Source: Streptomyces zingiberis (GTDB lineage Bacteria; Actinomycetota; Actinomycetes; Streptomycetales; Streptomycetaceae). Taken from it: a stretch of 64,000 bases of DNA. The notes under the pieces were generated by a model. That model was not told the DNA's origin. It saw nothing but the letters and a program-made list of their open reading frames with translations, and ran no database searches. Shown here piece by piece: positions 43,655 through 52,246 of this stretch. Position 1 is the stretch's first letter. Every line of letters begins with the position of its first letter. The stretch covers positions 1 to 64,000 of the forward strand of contig NZ_JAATEN010000018.1 of the NCBI RefSeq assembly GCF_012034935.1, in the 5' to 3' direction. The translations under genes were made by a program, and so were the position numbers.

Positions 43655-44512
43655 TCACGGCAGCTGGGCCGCCCGCGCCTCGCGGCGGTTGTCACGGAAG
43701 GTGTGCACCCGCCGCGCCGTGGCGAAGAGGGGGATCACCGCGCCCAGCACCACCTGGAGCGCGCAGCCCGTCTGCAGCATGAGCTGCCCGCCGGGCGAGT
43801 CGAAGGCCCAGGCGGCCAGCATGCCCATGCTCGCGGCGATCCAGGCGAGCATGGCGATGGCGAGGGCGCCCCGCGGCTTGGGGTACTCCACCCGGCTCAC
43901 CATCAGCCAGGCCACCCCGATGATCGCCAGCAGGGTCGGCAGGAACGGCAGCTCCAGCAGCACGATCGAGACGACCGTCAGCGCGCCGAACGGCGAGGGC
44001 ATGCCCTGGAAGATGCCGTCACGCAGGGTGACGCAGGAGAAGCGGGCCAGTCGCAGCACCACCGCCAGCAGCACCACGACCGCGGCCACCGCCGACATGC
44101 TCTGGTGCGCGTCGTCCGCGACCATGCCCCAGACCAGGACGAAGTACGCCGGCGCCAGGCCGAAGCTGACCAGGTCGGAGAGGTTGTCCAGCTCCGCGCC
44201 CATCGCCGAGCTGCGCAGCTTCCGCGCGACCAGCCCGTCGAAGAGGTCGAACACGGAAGCGAGCAGCATCAGCATCACGGCCGTCGCGGCGCTGTGCCGC
44301 GCCATGCCGCTGACCTCGCTGCCCGTGATGTGCGGGATGAGCACCCCGGTGGTGGTGAAGTACACCGCCAGGAAGCCACAGGTGGCGTTCCCCAGGGTCA
44401 GGGCGTCCGCTATCGACAGCCGCGTCGACAGCGGCATGTCGTCGTCCTCGTCGGCGGTGCCGTCGGGGACCCAGTCGGTGTCGGACTGTGATCGGGATTC
44501 AATCGAGGTCAA
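43655..44512 (-). CDS. pssA: CDP-diacylglycerol--serine O-phosphatidyltransferase
   Basis: 285-residue integral membrane enzyme forming phosphatidylserine from CDP-diacylglycerol and serine. The CDP-alcohol phosphotransferase motif is complete: Asp89, Asp92-Gly93, Ala96-Arg97, Gly105, Asp109, Asp113. About seven hydrophobic segments follow an acidic N-terminus. It overlaps psd by 14 bp, so both steps to phosphatidylethanolamine are co-translated. The 3' end faces the strong terminator at 43528. Confidence 0.95.
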   Translation of the reverse strand: MTSIESRSQSDTDWVPDGTADEDDDMPLSTRLSIADALTLGNATCGFLAVYFTTTGVLIPHITGSEVSGMARHSAATAVMLMLLASVFDLFDGLVARKLRSSAMGAELDNLSDLVSFGLAPAYFVLVWGMVADDAHQSMSAVAAVVVLLAVVLRLARFSCVTLRDGIFQGMPSPFGALTVVSIVLLELPFLPTLLAIIGVAWLMVSRVEYPKPRGALAIAMLAWIAASMGMLAAWAFDSPGGQLMLQTGCALQVVLGAVIPLFATARRVHTFRDNRREARAAQLP

Positions 44513-45146
44513 GACGAGTCACCCCTGCCTGTGTGGCCTGGCCGACCTCGACACCGGGCTCGATCCCCTCGGGGAGGTAGACGTCGACGCGGGAGCCGAA
44601 GCGGATCAGGCCGATGCGTTCACCCTGCTCGACCTTGGAGCCCCGCGGGACGTAGGGCACGATGCGGCGGGCGACGGCGCCGGCGATCTGCACCATCTCG
44701 ATGTCACCGAGTTCGGTGTCGAAGTGCCAGATCACCCGCTCGTTGTTCTCGCTCTCCTTGTTGAACGCCGGGACGTAACCGCCGGGGACGTGCTCGACGG
44801 AGGTCACCGTGCCCGCCAGCGGGGCGCGGTTGACGTGGACGTTCAGCGGGCTCATGAAGATCGCGACGCGGGTGCGCCCGTCCTTCCACGGCATGATGCT
44901 CTGGACCACGCCGTCGGCCGGGGAGATCACTCTGCCCTGGCCGATCTCGCGCTCGGGGTCCCGGAAGAACCACAGCATGCCCGCCGCCAGAGCGGTGGCG
45001 GGCACGGCGACCGCGGCCCAGCGTCCGGAGCGGCGGGAGCGGGAGAGGCTGACGGCCGCGGTGGCCACGGTCGGGAGGAGCCACGGCGACGCGCCGCGCG
45101 CGAGGCGGACCCGGCCGACTGGTGCAGAGGCTTGGCTGTGGGGCAT
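44499..45146 (-). CDS. psd: Phosphatidylserine decarboxylase (short, archaeal/actinobacterial type)
   Basis: 215-residue proenzyme. It converts phosphatidylserine to phosphatidylethanolamine at the membrane. The autocleavage site is Gly184-Ser185 in RFGSRVDVYLP, where Ser becomes the pyruvoyl group. Other motifs are WFFRDPEREIG, ISPADGVVQ, FMSPLNVHVNRAP and ENNERVIWHFDT. A hydrophobic segment lies near residues 43-62. First gene of the psd-pssA pair, 188 bp downstream of the acyl-CoA dehydrogenase gene. Confidence 0.95.
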   Translation of the reverse strand: MPHSQASAPVGRVRLARGASPWLLPTVATAAVSLSRSRRSGRWAAVAVPATALAAGMLWFFRDPEREIGQGRVISPADGVVQSIMPWKDGRTRVAIFMSPLNVHVNRAPLAGTVTSVEHVPGGYVPAFNKESENNERVIWHFDTELGDIEMVQIAGAVARRIVPYVPRGSKVEQGERIGLIRFGSRVDVYLPEGIEPGVEVGQATQAGVTRLDLD

Positions 45147-45334
45147 GAGTGACCTTCGTAGCGAATGATGCCGCGTTCGACGGGGGACGGCGGCTTTCCG
45201 GGATGGTATCGGTTACGGGCGGCAACTGGGCAAGCCAGAGGCCGAGTCGGTGTCCGAACAGCGATCACCCCGGGTGAGCGTCCGTGGTCGTCCTCCGGGG
45301 GAAACCGGCACCGAAGGGGATGGATCGGCAGTGA

Positions 45335-46543
45335 TCACCCCTGGATCCGGTACTCCTCCAGCAGACGGCGGCCAATGATCATTTTCTGAATCTCGGCGGT
45401 GCCTTCACCGATCAGCAGCATCGGCGCTTCCCGGTACAGGCGCTCGATCTCGTACTCCTTCGAGAAGCCGTACCCGCCGTGGATCCGGAAGGCATCCTCG
45501 ACGACCTCTTTGCAGTACTCCGAGGCCAGATACTTCGCCATGCCTGCTTCGAGGTCGTTGCGTTCCCCGGAGTCCTTTTTGCGTGCTGCGTTGACCATCA
45601 TCGCATGGGCGGCCTCGACCTTGGTAGCCATCTCGGCCAGCCGGAACTGGATGGCCTGGTGCCCCGCGATCGGCCGGCCGAACGCCGATCGCTGCTGGGC
45701 ATAGGAAACGCCCAGCTCAAAGGCGCGCCGGGCGACTCCGCAGCCGCGGGCGGCGACATTGACGCGGCCGACCTCGACGCCGTCCATCATGTGATAAAAA
45801 CCGCGTCCGGTGGTGCCTCCGAGGACTCGATTCGCCGGTACCCGAAGGCCGTTCATGACGAGCTCGGTGGTGTCGACCCCCTTGTAGCCCATCTTGTCGA
45901 TCTTCCCGGGAACGGTGAGCCCCGGGCGGACCTCGCCGAAGCCGGGCTCCTTCTCCACCAGGAAGGTGGTCATCGACCGGTGGGCCGGGGCGTCCTCGGG
46001 CAGGCCCTCGTCGGTGCGGCAGAGGACGGCGACCAGGGTGGAGGTGGCGCCGTTGGTCAGCCACATCTTCTGGCCGTCCAGGACGTACGCGTCACCGTCC
46101 CGGACGCCCCTGGAGGTGATCGCCGCCACATCGGAGCCGAGCCCGGGCTCGGACATGGAGAAGGCGCCGCGCACCTCACCCTCGGCCATCCGCGGCAGGA
46201 AGTGGTCCTTCTGCTCCTGGGTGCCGTGCTGCTTGATCATGTAGGCGACGATGAAGTGGGTGTTGATGATGCCCGAGACGCTCATCCAGCCGCGGGCGAT
46301 CTCCTCCACGCACAGCGCGTAGGTGAGCAGCGACTCACCGAGGCCGCCGTACTCCTCGGGGATCATCAGGCCGAAGAGGCCGAGCTCCTTCAGGCCCGCC
46401 ACGATCCGCGCCGGGTACTCGTCGCGGTGTTCCAGCTCGGTGGCGACCGGCAGGATCTCCTTCTCGGTGAAGTCCCGGACGGTGGCGAGGACCTCCCGCT
46501 GGACGTCGGTCAGGCCGTGGGTCTGCGCGAGTCGGCTCATCAC
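45335..46543 (-). CDS. mcd: Acyl-CoA dehydrogenase, probable (2S)-methylsuccinyl-CoA dehydrogenase
   Basis: 402-residue FAD flavoprotein. Motifs: MSEPGLGSDVAAI, YVLDGQKMWLTNG, and IHGGYGFSKEYEIERLYREAP, then LLIGEGTAEIQ with the catalytic base Glu380. As last gene of the ccr-ecm-mcl-mch-mcd operon, its substrate should be (2S)-methylsuccinyl-CoA, oxidised to mesaconyl-CoA. The family alone would not show this. ATGA overlap with the upstream MaoC gene. Translation is clean through a TTTTTATCA stretch (45790s) that is unusually AT-rich for this DNA. Confidence 0.9.
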   Translation of the reverse strand: MMSRLAQTHGLTDVQREVLATVRDFTEKEILPVATELEHRDEYPARIVAGLKELGLFGLMIPEEYGGLGESLLTYALCVEEIARGWMSVSGIINTHFIVAYMIKQHGTQEQKDHFLPRMAEGEVRGAFSMSEPGLGSDVAAITSRGVRDGDAYVLDGQKMWLTNGATSTLVAVLCRTDEGLPEDAPAHRSMTTFLVEKEPGFGEVRPGLTVPGKIDKMGYKGVDTTELVMNGLRVPANRVLGGTTGRGFYHMMDGVEVGRVNVAARGCGVARRAFELGVSYAQQRSAFGRPIAGHQAIQFRLAEMATKVEAAHAMMVNAARKKDSGERNDLEAGMAKYLASEYCKEVVEDAFRIHGGYGFSKEYEIERLYREAPMLLIGEGTAEIQKMIIGRRLLEEYRIQG

Positions 46544-47052
46544 TTCTCCTGGGGCAGGGGCTCGGGGCGGCCGGGCTGCTCGCCGCCGCGCGCCTCGGTG
46601 TACTTCGCGGTGGGGACCATCACCTTGCGCCGGAAGACGCAGACCAGCGTCCCGTCCTGCTTGTGGCCGCGGGTCTCGACGTGGACGATGCCGCGGTCGT
46701 CCTTGGAGCGGGAGGGCGTCTTGTCCAGCACGGTCGTCTCGCCGTAGATCGTGTCGCCGTGGAAGGTGGGCGCCACGTGGCGCAGCGACTCGATCTCCAG
46801 GTTGGCGATGGCCTTGCCGGAGACGTCCGGCACGGACATGCCCAGCAGCAGCGAGTAGACGTAGTTGCCCACCACGACGTTCCGGCCGAAGTCGGTGCTC
46901 GTTCCCGCGTAGTTGGCGTCCAGGTGGAGGGGGTGGTGGTTCATGGTCAGCAGGCAGAAGAGGTGGTCGTCGTACTCGGTGACCGTCTTCCCGGGCCAGT
47001 GCTTGTAGACCGCGCCGACCTCGAACTCCTCGTAGGTGCGTCCGAACTGCAT
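46540..47052 (-). CDS. mch: MaoC-like hydratase, probable mesaconyl-CoA hydratase
   Basis: 170-residue single hot-dog protein. The hydratase-2 motif is present as LTMNHHPLHLDANYAG: the catalytic His43 is kept, while the usual Asp of GDxNPxH is Asn38. FGRNVVVGNYVYSLL and HVETRGHKQDGTLVCVFRRKVMVP complete the fold. In context it should hydrate mesaconyl-CoA to beta-methylmalyl-CoA. The Rhodobacter enzyme is about twice as long (two hot-dog domains), so this one probably works as a dimer. Five bp separate it from the lyase gene and it overlaps the dehydrogenase. Confidence 0.85.
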   Translation of the reverse strand: MQFGRTYEEFEVGAVYKHWPGKTVTEYDDHLFCLLTMNHHPLHLDANYAGTSTDFGRNVVVGNYVYSLLLGMSVPDVSGKAIANLEIESLRHVAPTFHGDTIYGETTVLDKTPSRSKDDRGIVHVETRGHKQDGTLVCVFRRKVMVPTAKYTEARGGEQPGRPEPLPQEK

Positions 47053-47057
47053 GGCGA

Positions 47058-48143
47058 TCAGGCCTCCGGCGGGGTGAAGGAGGTGGTCCGGGTCATCCCG
47101 GCGGCGCGGCCCTTGCCCGCGACGACCAGCGCCATCTTCCGGCTGGCCTCGTCGATCATCTCGTCGCCGAGCATGGCCGAGCCCTTCGCGCCGCCGGCCT
47201 CGGAGGTGCACCACGCGTAGGCGTCGAGGATCATCTCCGCGTGGTCGTAGTCCTCCTGGGCGGGGGAGTAGATCTCGTTCGCCGCCTCGATCTGGCCGGG
47301 GTGGAGCACCCACTTGCCGTCGAAGCCGAGCGCCGCGGAGCGCCCCGCCACCTCGCGGAACGCGTCCACGTCCCGGATCTGGAGGAAGGGCCCGTCGATG
47401 GCCTGCACGTCGTGGGTGCGGGCGGCCATGAGGATGCGCATGAGGATGTAGTGGTAGGCGTCGGCCGGGTAGCCGGGCGGCTGCCGGCCGACGACGAGGG
47501 ACTTCATGTTGATGGAGGCCATGAAGTCCGCCGGGCCGAAGACGATCGTCTCCAGACGCGGCGAGGCGGCGGCGATCGCGTCCACGGCGACCAGGCCGGC
47601 CGCGTTCTCGATCTGGGCCTCGATGCCGATGCGGCCCACCTCGAACCCCATGGTCTTCTCGATCTGCGTCAGCAGCAGGTCGAGGGCGACCACCTGCTCG
47701 GCGCTCTGCACCTTGGGCAGCATGACGCAGTCGAGGTTGGCGCCCGCGCCCTCGACGACGGTGACCACGTCCCGGTACGTCCAGTGGGTGGTCCAGTCGT
47801 TGACCCGCACCACCCGGGTCTTGCCGCTCCAGTCGCCCTGGTTGAGGGCGTCGACGATCGTGTGCCGGGCGCCCTCCTTGGCCAGCGGGGCGCACGCGTC
47901 CTCCAGGTCCAGGAAGACCTGGTCGGCGGGGAGGCCCTGGGCCTTCTCCAGGAAGCGCGGGTTGCTGCCGGGCACGGCCAGGCAGGAGCGGCGCGGACGG
48001 AGCCGGTGGGCGCCGGCGCCCGCGCCGGTGCCGGGCGACGGGGCGGGGGCGGAGGGGGACGGGGACGACGGGGACGCCGGGGACGACGAGGAAGAGGCGG
48101 ACGAGGCGGACGAGGCGGAGGGGACGGGGGCGGCGGTGGTCAT
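47058..48143 (-). CDS. mcl1: HpcH/HpaI-family CoA ester lyase, probable beta-methylmalyl-CoA/malyl-CoA lyase
   Basis: 361 residues. The TIM-barrel lyase core (about 48-350) has RRSCLAVPGSNPRFLEKAQG, VFLDLEDACAP, VMLPKV, IEAQIENAAGLV (metal Glu) and IVFGPADFMASI (metal Asp), and KWVLHPGQI. It cleaves beta-methylmalyl-CoA into propionyl-CoA and glyoxylate and may also handle malyl-CoA. The first ~45 residues are almost pure Ser/Pro/Ala, encoded by GGACGAGGCGGAC-like repeats, and are absent from typical family members. The ATGA overlaps the mutase stop. Confidence 0.9.
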   Translation of the reverse strand: MTTAAPVPSASSASSASSSSSPASPSSPSPSAPAPSPGTGAGAGAHRLRPRRSCLAVPGSNPRFLEKAQGLPADQVFLDLEDACAPLAKEGARHTIVDALNQGDWSGKTRVVRVNDWTTHWTYRDVVTVVEGAGANLDCVMLPKVQSAEQVVALDLLLTQIEKTMGFEVGRIGIEAQIENAAGLVAVDAIAAASPRLETIVFGPADFMASINMKSLVVGRQPPGYPADAYHYILMRILMAARTHDVQAIDGPFLQIRDVDAFREVAGRSAALGFDGKWVLHPGQIEAANEIYSPAQEDYDHAEMILDAYAWCTSEAGGAKGSAMLGDEMIDEASRKMALVVAGKGRAAGMTRTTSFTPPEA

Positions 48144-50260
48144 GCGGTGGCCTCCTGGCTGTGCGGCTGATGCGGCTGGTGCGGTTGGTCCGACTGGCGG
48201 CGCTGCTCGGGCGGGTGGGGCCGGCCCTCGGGCCGGTCGCCGGGGCCGGCCGGGGGATCGGTGAGCGGGGCGAGGCGGTGGGCGGCGCGGATCTCGTCGA
48301 CGATACGGCCGATGATCTCCGTGATCCCGAAGTCCTTCGGGGTGAAGACCGCGGCCACGCCCGCCGCGCGGAGCGCCCGCGCGTCGGCGCCGGGGATGAT
48401 CCCGCCGACGACCACCGGCAGGTCCGCGGCGCCGGCCCGGCGCAGACGGTCCAGGACGTCCGGGACGAGCTCGGCGTGCGAGCCCGACAGGATCGACAGC
48501 CCGACGCAGTGCACATCCTCGGCCACGGCCGCGGCGGCGATCTGCCCGGGGGTCAGCCGGATGCCCTGGTAGACGACCTCGAAGCCGGCGTCCCGGGCCC
48601 GTACGGCGATCTGCTCCGCGCCGTTGCTGTGCCCGTCCAGGCCGGGCTTGCCCACCAGCAGCCGCAGCCGGCCGCTGCCCAGCTCCTCCGCGGTGCGGGC
48701 GGCCTTCGCCCGGACGGCCGCCAGCGGGCCGCCCTCGCCGGCGGCGACGGCCACGGGCGCGCCGGAGACCCCGGTGGGCGCGCGGAACTCGCCGAAGACG
48801 TCCCGCAGCGCCCAGGCCCACTCGCCGGTGGTGACGCCCGCGCGGGCGCACTCCAGGGTGGCGGGCATGAGGTTCTCCTCGCCCGCGGCGGCCGCCTTGA
48901 GCGCGGCGACCGCCTCCTGGGCGCGGGGCTCGTCGCGCGCGTCCCGCCAGTGGTGCAGCGCCTCGGTGACCCGGGCCTCGTTCCCGGGGTCGACGGTCAG
49001 CACGGCGGTGTCCAGGTCCGCGGTGAGCGGGCTGGGCTCCGTCTCCGTGTGGCAGTTGACGCCGACGATCCGCTCCTCGCCGGACTCGATCCGGGCCCGC
49101 CGCCGGGCGTGCGAGGCGACCAGCTCGGACTTGAGGTAGCCGGACTCCACGGCGGCCATGGCGCCGCCCATCTCCTGGATCCGCTCGATCTCGGCCCAGC
49201 TCTCCCGGACGAGGGAGTCCGTGACCTCCTCGACGACGTGTGAGCCGGCGAAGAGGTCCTCGTACTCCAGCAGGTCCGACTCGTGGGCCAGCACCTGCTG
49301 GACGCGGAGCGACCACTGCTGGTCCCAGGGGCGGGGCAGGCCGAGCGCCTCGTTCCAGGCGGGGAGCTGCACGGCGCGGGCACGGGCGTCCTTGGAGAGG
49401 GTGACGGCCAGCATCTCCAGCACGATCCGCTGGACGTTGTTCTCCGGCTGGCTCTCCGTCAGGCCGAGGGAGTTGACCTGGACGCCGTAGCGGAACCGGC
49501 GCTGCCGGGCGTCCTCCACCCCGTAGCGCTCACGGGTGATCCGGTCCCAGACGCGGCCGAAGGCGCGCATCTTGCACATCTCCTCGACGAAGCGGACGCC
49601 CGCGTTGACGAAGAAGGAGATCCGGGCGACGACGTCCCCGAACCGCTCGGGAGGCACCTGGCCGGAGTCGCGCACGGCGTCCAGCACGGCGATCGCCGTG
49701 GACATCGCGTACGCGATCTCCTGCACGGGTGTGGCCCCGGCCTCCTGGAGGTGGTAGCTGCAGATGTTGATGGGGTTCCAGCGCGGGACGTTCGCCACCG
49801 TGTACGTGATGAGATCGGTGGTCAGCCGCAGGCTGGGCCCCGGTGGGAAGACGTGCGTCCCCCGGGAGAGGTACTCCTTGACGATGTCGTTCTGCGTGGT
49901 GCCGGAGAGCGTGGTGATCTCCGCGCCCTGCTCCTCCGCGACCACCTGGTACAGCGCCAGCAGCCACATGGCCGTGGCGTTGATGGTCATGGAGGTGTTC
50001 ATCCGCTCCAGCGGGATGTCCTGGAACAGCCGGCGCATGTCGCCGAGGTGGGAGACGGGGACGCCGACGCGGCCGGCCTCGCCGCGGGCGAGGACGTGGT
50101 CCGGGTCGTAGCCGGTCTGTGTCGGCAGGTCGAAGGCGACGGACAGCCCGGTCTGCCCCTTGGCGAGGTTGCGCCGGTAGAGCTCGTTGGAGGCCTCCGC
50201 CGTGGAGTGCCCGCCGTAGGTCCGCATCAGCCACGGACGGTCCTTGTGACGCTCGGTCAT
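48140..50260 (-). CDS. meaA: Ethylmalonyl-CoA mutase (coenzyme B12-dependent)
   Basis: 706 residues. The catalytic barrel (about 1-510) has RPWLMRTYGGHSTAEASNELYR, GLSVAFDLPTQTGYD, TQNDIVKEYLSRGTHVFPP and NICSYHLQEAGATPVQEIAY. The C-terminal B12-binding domain (about 530-665) has KPGLDGHSNGAEQIAVRARD with the DxHxxG lower-ligand His544. It isomerises ethylmalonyl-CoA to methylsuccinyl-CoA. Adjacency to ccr distinguishes it from methylmalonyl-CoA or isobutyryl-CoA mutases. The C-terminal tail QPHQPHQPHS is a repeat expansion. 15 bp after ccr; overlaps the lyase gene. Confidence 0.93.
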   Translation of the reverse strand: MTERHKDRPWLMRTYGGHSTAEASNELYRRNLAKGQTGLSVAFDLPTQTGYDPDHVLARGEAGRVGVPVSHLGDMRRLFQDIPLERMNTSMTINATAMWLLALYQVVAEEQGAEITTLSGTTQNDIVKEYLSRGTHVFPPGPSLRLTTDLITYTVANVPRWNPINICSYHLQEAGATPVQEIAYAMSTAIAVLDAVRDSGQVPPERFGDVVARISFFVNAGVRFVEEMCKMRAFGRVWDRITRERYGVEDARQRRFRYGVQVNSLGLTESQPENNVQRIVLEMLAVTLSKDARARAVQLPAWNEALGLPRPWDQQWSLRVQQVLAHESDLLEYEDLFAGSHVVEEVTDSLVRESWAEIERIQEMGGAMAAVESGYLKSELVASHARRRARIESGEERIVGVNCHTETEPSPLTADLDTAVLTVDPGNEARVTEALHHWRDARDEPRAQEAVAALKAAAAGEENLMPATLECARAGVTTGEWAWALRDVFGEFRAPTGVSGAPVAVAAGEGGPLAAVRAKAARTAEELGSGRLRLLVGKPGLDGHSNGAEQIAVRARDAGFEVVYQGIRLTPGQIAAAAVAEDVHCVGLSILSGSHAELVPDVLDRLRRAGAADLPVVVGGIIPGADARALRAAGVAAVFTPKDFGITEIIGRIVDEIRAAHRLAPLTDPPAGPGDRPEGRPHPPEQRRQSDQPHQPHQPHSQEATA

Positions 50261-50275
50261 GCGGTGGCCGCCCCC

Positions 50276-51613
50276 TCAGACGTTCCGGAAGCGGTTGATG
50301 GCGTCCGCGTGCCGGGCCCGCAGTTCGTGGTCGCGCACGCCCAGGCCCTCCCCGGGGGCGAGGGCGAGCACGCCCACCTTGCCCTGGTGGAGGTTGCGGT
50401 GCACGTCGTAGGCGGCCTGCCCGGTGTCCTGGAGCGCGTAGGTGCGGGAGAGCGTGGGGTGGATCCTCCCTTTGGCGATCAGGCGGTTGGCCTCCCAGGC
50501 CTCGCGGTAGTTGGCGAAGTGGGAGCCGACGATCTTCTTCAGCGACATCCACAGATAGCGGTTGTCGTACTCGTGGCGGTACCCGGAGGTGGAGGCGCAG
50601 GTGACGATGGTGCCGCCCTTGCGGGTGACGAAGACGGAGGCGCCGAAGGTCTCCCGGCCGGGGTGCTCGAAGACGATGTCCACGTCCTCACCGCCGGTGA
50701 ACTCCCGGATGCGTTTGCCGAACCGCTTCCACTCCCGGGGGTCCTGGGTGTTCTCGTCCTTCCAGAAGCGGTAGTCCTCGGCGGTACGGTCGATGATCGC
50801 CTCGGCGCCCATGGCGCGGCAGATGCCCGCCTTGGCGTCGCTGGAGACCACGCAGATCGGGGTGGCCCCGCCGGCCAGCGCGAACTGCGTGGCGTAGGAG
50901 CCGAGTCCGCCGCTGGCGCCCCAGATGAGGACGTTGTCCCCCTGCTTCATGCCGGCGCCGTTGCGGGAGACGAGCTGCCGGTAGGCGGTGGAGTTCACCA
51001 GCCCGGGGGCCGCCGCCTCCTCCCAGCTCAGATGGGCGGGCTTGGGCATCAGCTGGTTGGACTTGACCAGGGCGATCTCGGCGAGCCCGCCGAAGTTGGT
51101 CTCGAAGCCCCAGATGCGCTGTTCCGGGTCGAGCATGGTGTCGTCGTGGCCGTCCGCGGACTCCAGTTCGACGGAGAGGCAGTGCGCGACGACCTCGTCG
51201 CCCGGCCGCCAGGCGTTGACACCGGGCCCGGTGCGCAGCACGACCCCCGCCAGGTCGGAGCCGATGACGTGGTACGGCAGGTCGTGCCGCGCGGCGAGGG
51301 GGGAGAGCCGGCCGTAGCGCTCCAGGAAACCGAAGGTGGAGACCGGCTCGAAGATCGAGGTCCAGACCGAGTTGTAGTTGACGGAGCTGGCCATCACGGC
51401 CACCAGGGCCTCACCGGGCCCGAGTTCGGGCAGCGGGACCTGCTCCACGTGGAGGGACTTACGGGGGTCCTTGTCGCGGCTGTCGACGCCGTCGAACATG
51501 TCCTGCTCGTCGCGGTGGACGGTCACCGCCCGGTAGGACTCGGGCAGCGGCAGGGCGGCGAAGTCGGCGGACGTGGTGCCGTCGGCGAGGACGGCGTCCA
51601 GGATCTGTTGCAC
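50276..51613 (-). CDS. ccr: Crotonyl-CoA carboxylase/reductase
   Basis: 445 residues, matching Streptomyces Ccr proteins (about 447). NADPH-dependent MDR-type enzyme converting crotonyl-CoA and CO2 to ethylmalonyl-CoA, the entry step of the pathway and a supplier of ethylmalonyl units for polyketides. Motifs: TSADFAALPLPESYRAVTVH, MASSVNYNSVWTSIFEPVST, GLVNSTAYRQLVS, NVLIWGASGGLGSYATQFAL (NADPH), FEHPGRETFGASVFV and ANYREAWEANRLIAKG. The GTG at 51613 has GGAGG upstream and fits family N-termini; the open frame to 51970 codes RTDRTD repeats and is leader. Confidence 0.97.
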   Translation of the reverse strand: MQQILDAVLADGTTSADFAALPLPESYRAVTVHRDEQDMFDGVDSRDKDPRKSLHVEQVPLPELGPGEALVAVMASSVNYNSVWTSIFEPVSTFGFLERYGRLSPLAARHDLPYHVIGSDLAGVVLRTGPGVNAWRPGDEVVAHCLSVELESADGHDDTMLDPEQRIWGFETNFGGLAEIALVKSNQLMPKPAHLSWEEAAAPGLVNSTAYRQLVSRNGAGMKQGDNVLIWGASGGLGSYATQFALAGGATPICVVSSDAKAGICRAMGAEAIIDRTAEDYRFWKDENTQDPREWKRFGKRIREFTGGEDVDIVFEHPGRETFGASVFVTRKGGTIVTCASTSGYRHEYDNRYLWMSLKKIVGSHFANYREAWEANRLIAKGRIHPTLSRTYALQDTGQAAYDVHRNLHQGKVGVLALAPGEGLGVRDHELRARHADAINRFRNV

Positions 51614-51660
51614 GGTGGCCTCCGGCGGAGCGCTGGGAGAACGCTTGAGGGAACGCTGGG

Positions 51661-51738
51661 GTCTTGTGGGGTCTTGTGGGGTCTCGTGGGGGCTGAACTC
51701 GTCGGTGCGATCGGTGCGATCGGTGCGATCGGTGCGAT
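51661..51738 (-). repeat. Two direct-repeat arrays in the ccr leader
   Basis: 10-bp units GTCTTGTGGG at 51661-51670 and 51671-51680 with variant 51681-51690, then four exact 9-bp CGGTGCGAT units at 51703-51738. They lie 50-125 bp upstream of the ccr GTG and would be in its transcript leader or promoter. Confidence 0.85.
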
Positions 51739-51982
51739 CGGCGCGGTGCGGAGGGCGGAGCGGTGCGATCCGCCGGGTCGGTGGGGCGCGGGTGCGGCCG
51801 GTCCGGCACGGGTGCGGTGCCGCGCGCCGTGCGGTCACACGGGGGTGCGCGGTGCCGCGGCGCGGCGCCGGTGGGCGCTCTGCGTGCCGGACGGCTCCGA
51901 AACGGCTGTGACGCGGTTGTGACGCGGTGTCAGGGCGCACGGCGGGCCGCGGGGACAGCGCCCTGGACACCCCTCACGGTAA

Positions 51983-52019
51983 TGGCACGCCGTGCCAGCA
52001 ATCAAGACACTGCGTGCCA
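51983..52019. promoter_or_regulatory. TGGCACG-C-CGTGCCA palindrome plus half-site
   Basis: Perfect 7+1+7 palindrome at 51983-51997, and a second CGTGCCA at 52013-52019, 22 bp downstream of the first right arm (two helical turns). A candidate operator for the ethylmalonyl-CoA operon; the flanking TetR protein is a possible ligand-responsive regulator. Confidence 0.45.
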
Positions 52020-52210
52020 GAAATTCCTCTCGTTCGTCGAGAGGGGTGCACATACGAGCGCGTCCCATGCCCCGGGTGTGGACGCCGGGTGGTGTGGACC
52101 CCGGGTGGTGACCACTAGGGGGACGAGGAGAGTGCCGGCGAGCCGCATTCCGGCCGCTGGGGCCGGTAGGGCCGTCGGGGCGCGGAGCCGGTGGCCCGGG
52201 CACGGTGCCG

Positions 52211-52246
52211 GGTGGCGCGGGGTGGCGCGGGGTGGCGCGGGGTGGC
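52211..52246 (+). repeat. 10-bp GGTGGCGCGG tandem array
   Basis: Three exact units at 52211-52240 and a partial fourth; function unknown. Confidence 0.85.

Noticed and set aside
51614..51970. N-terminal extension of Ccr coding RTDRTD repeats
   Set aside because: Known Ccr proteins begin near GTG 51613, which has GGAGG upstream; the extension derives from leader repeats.
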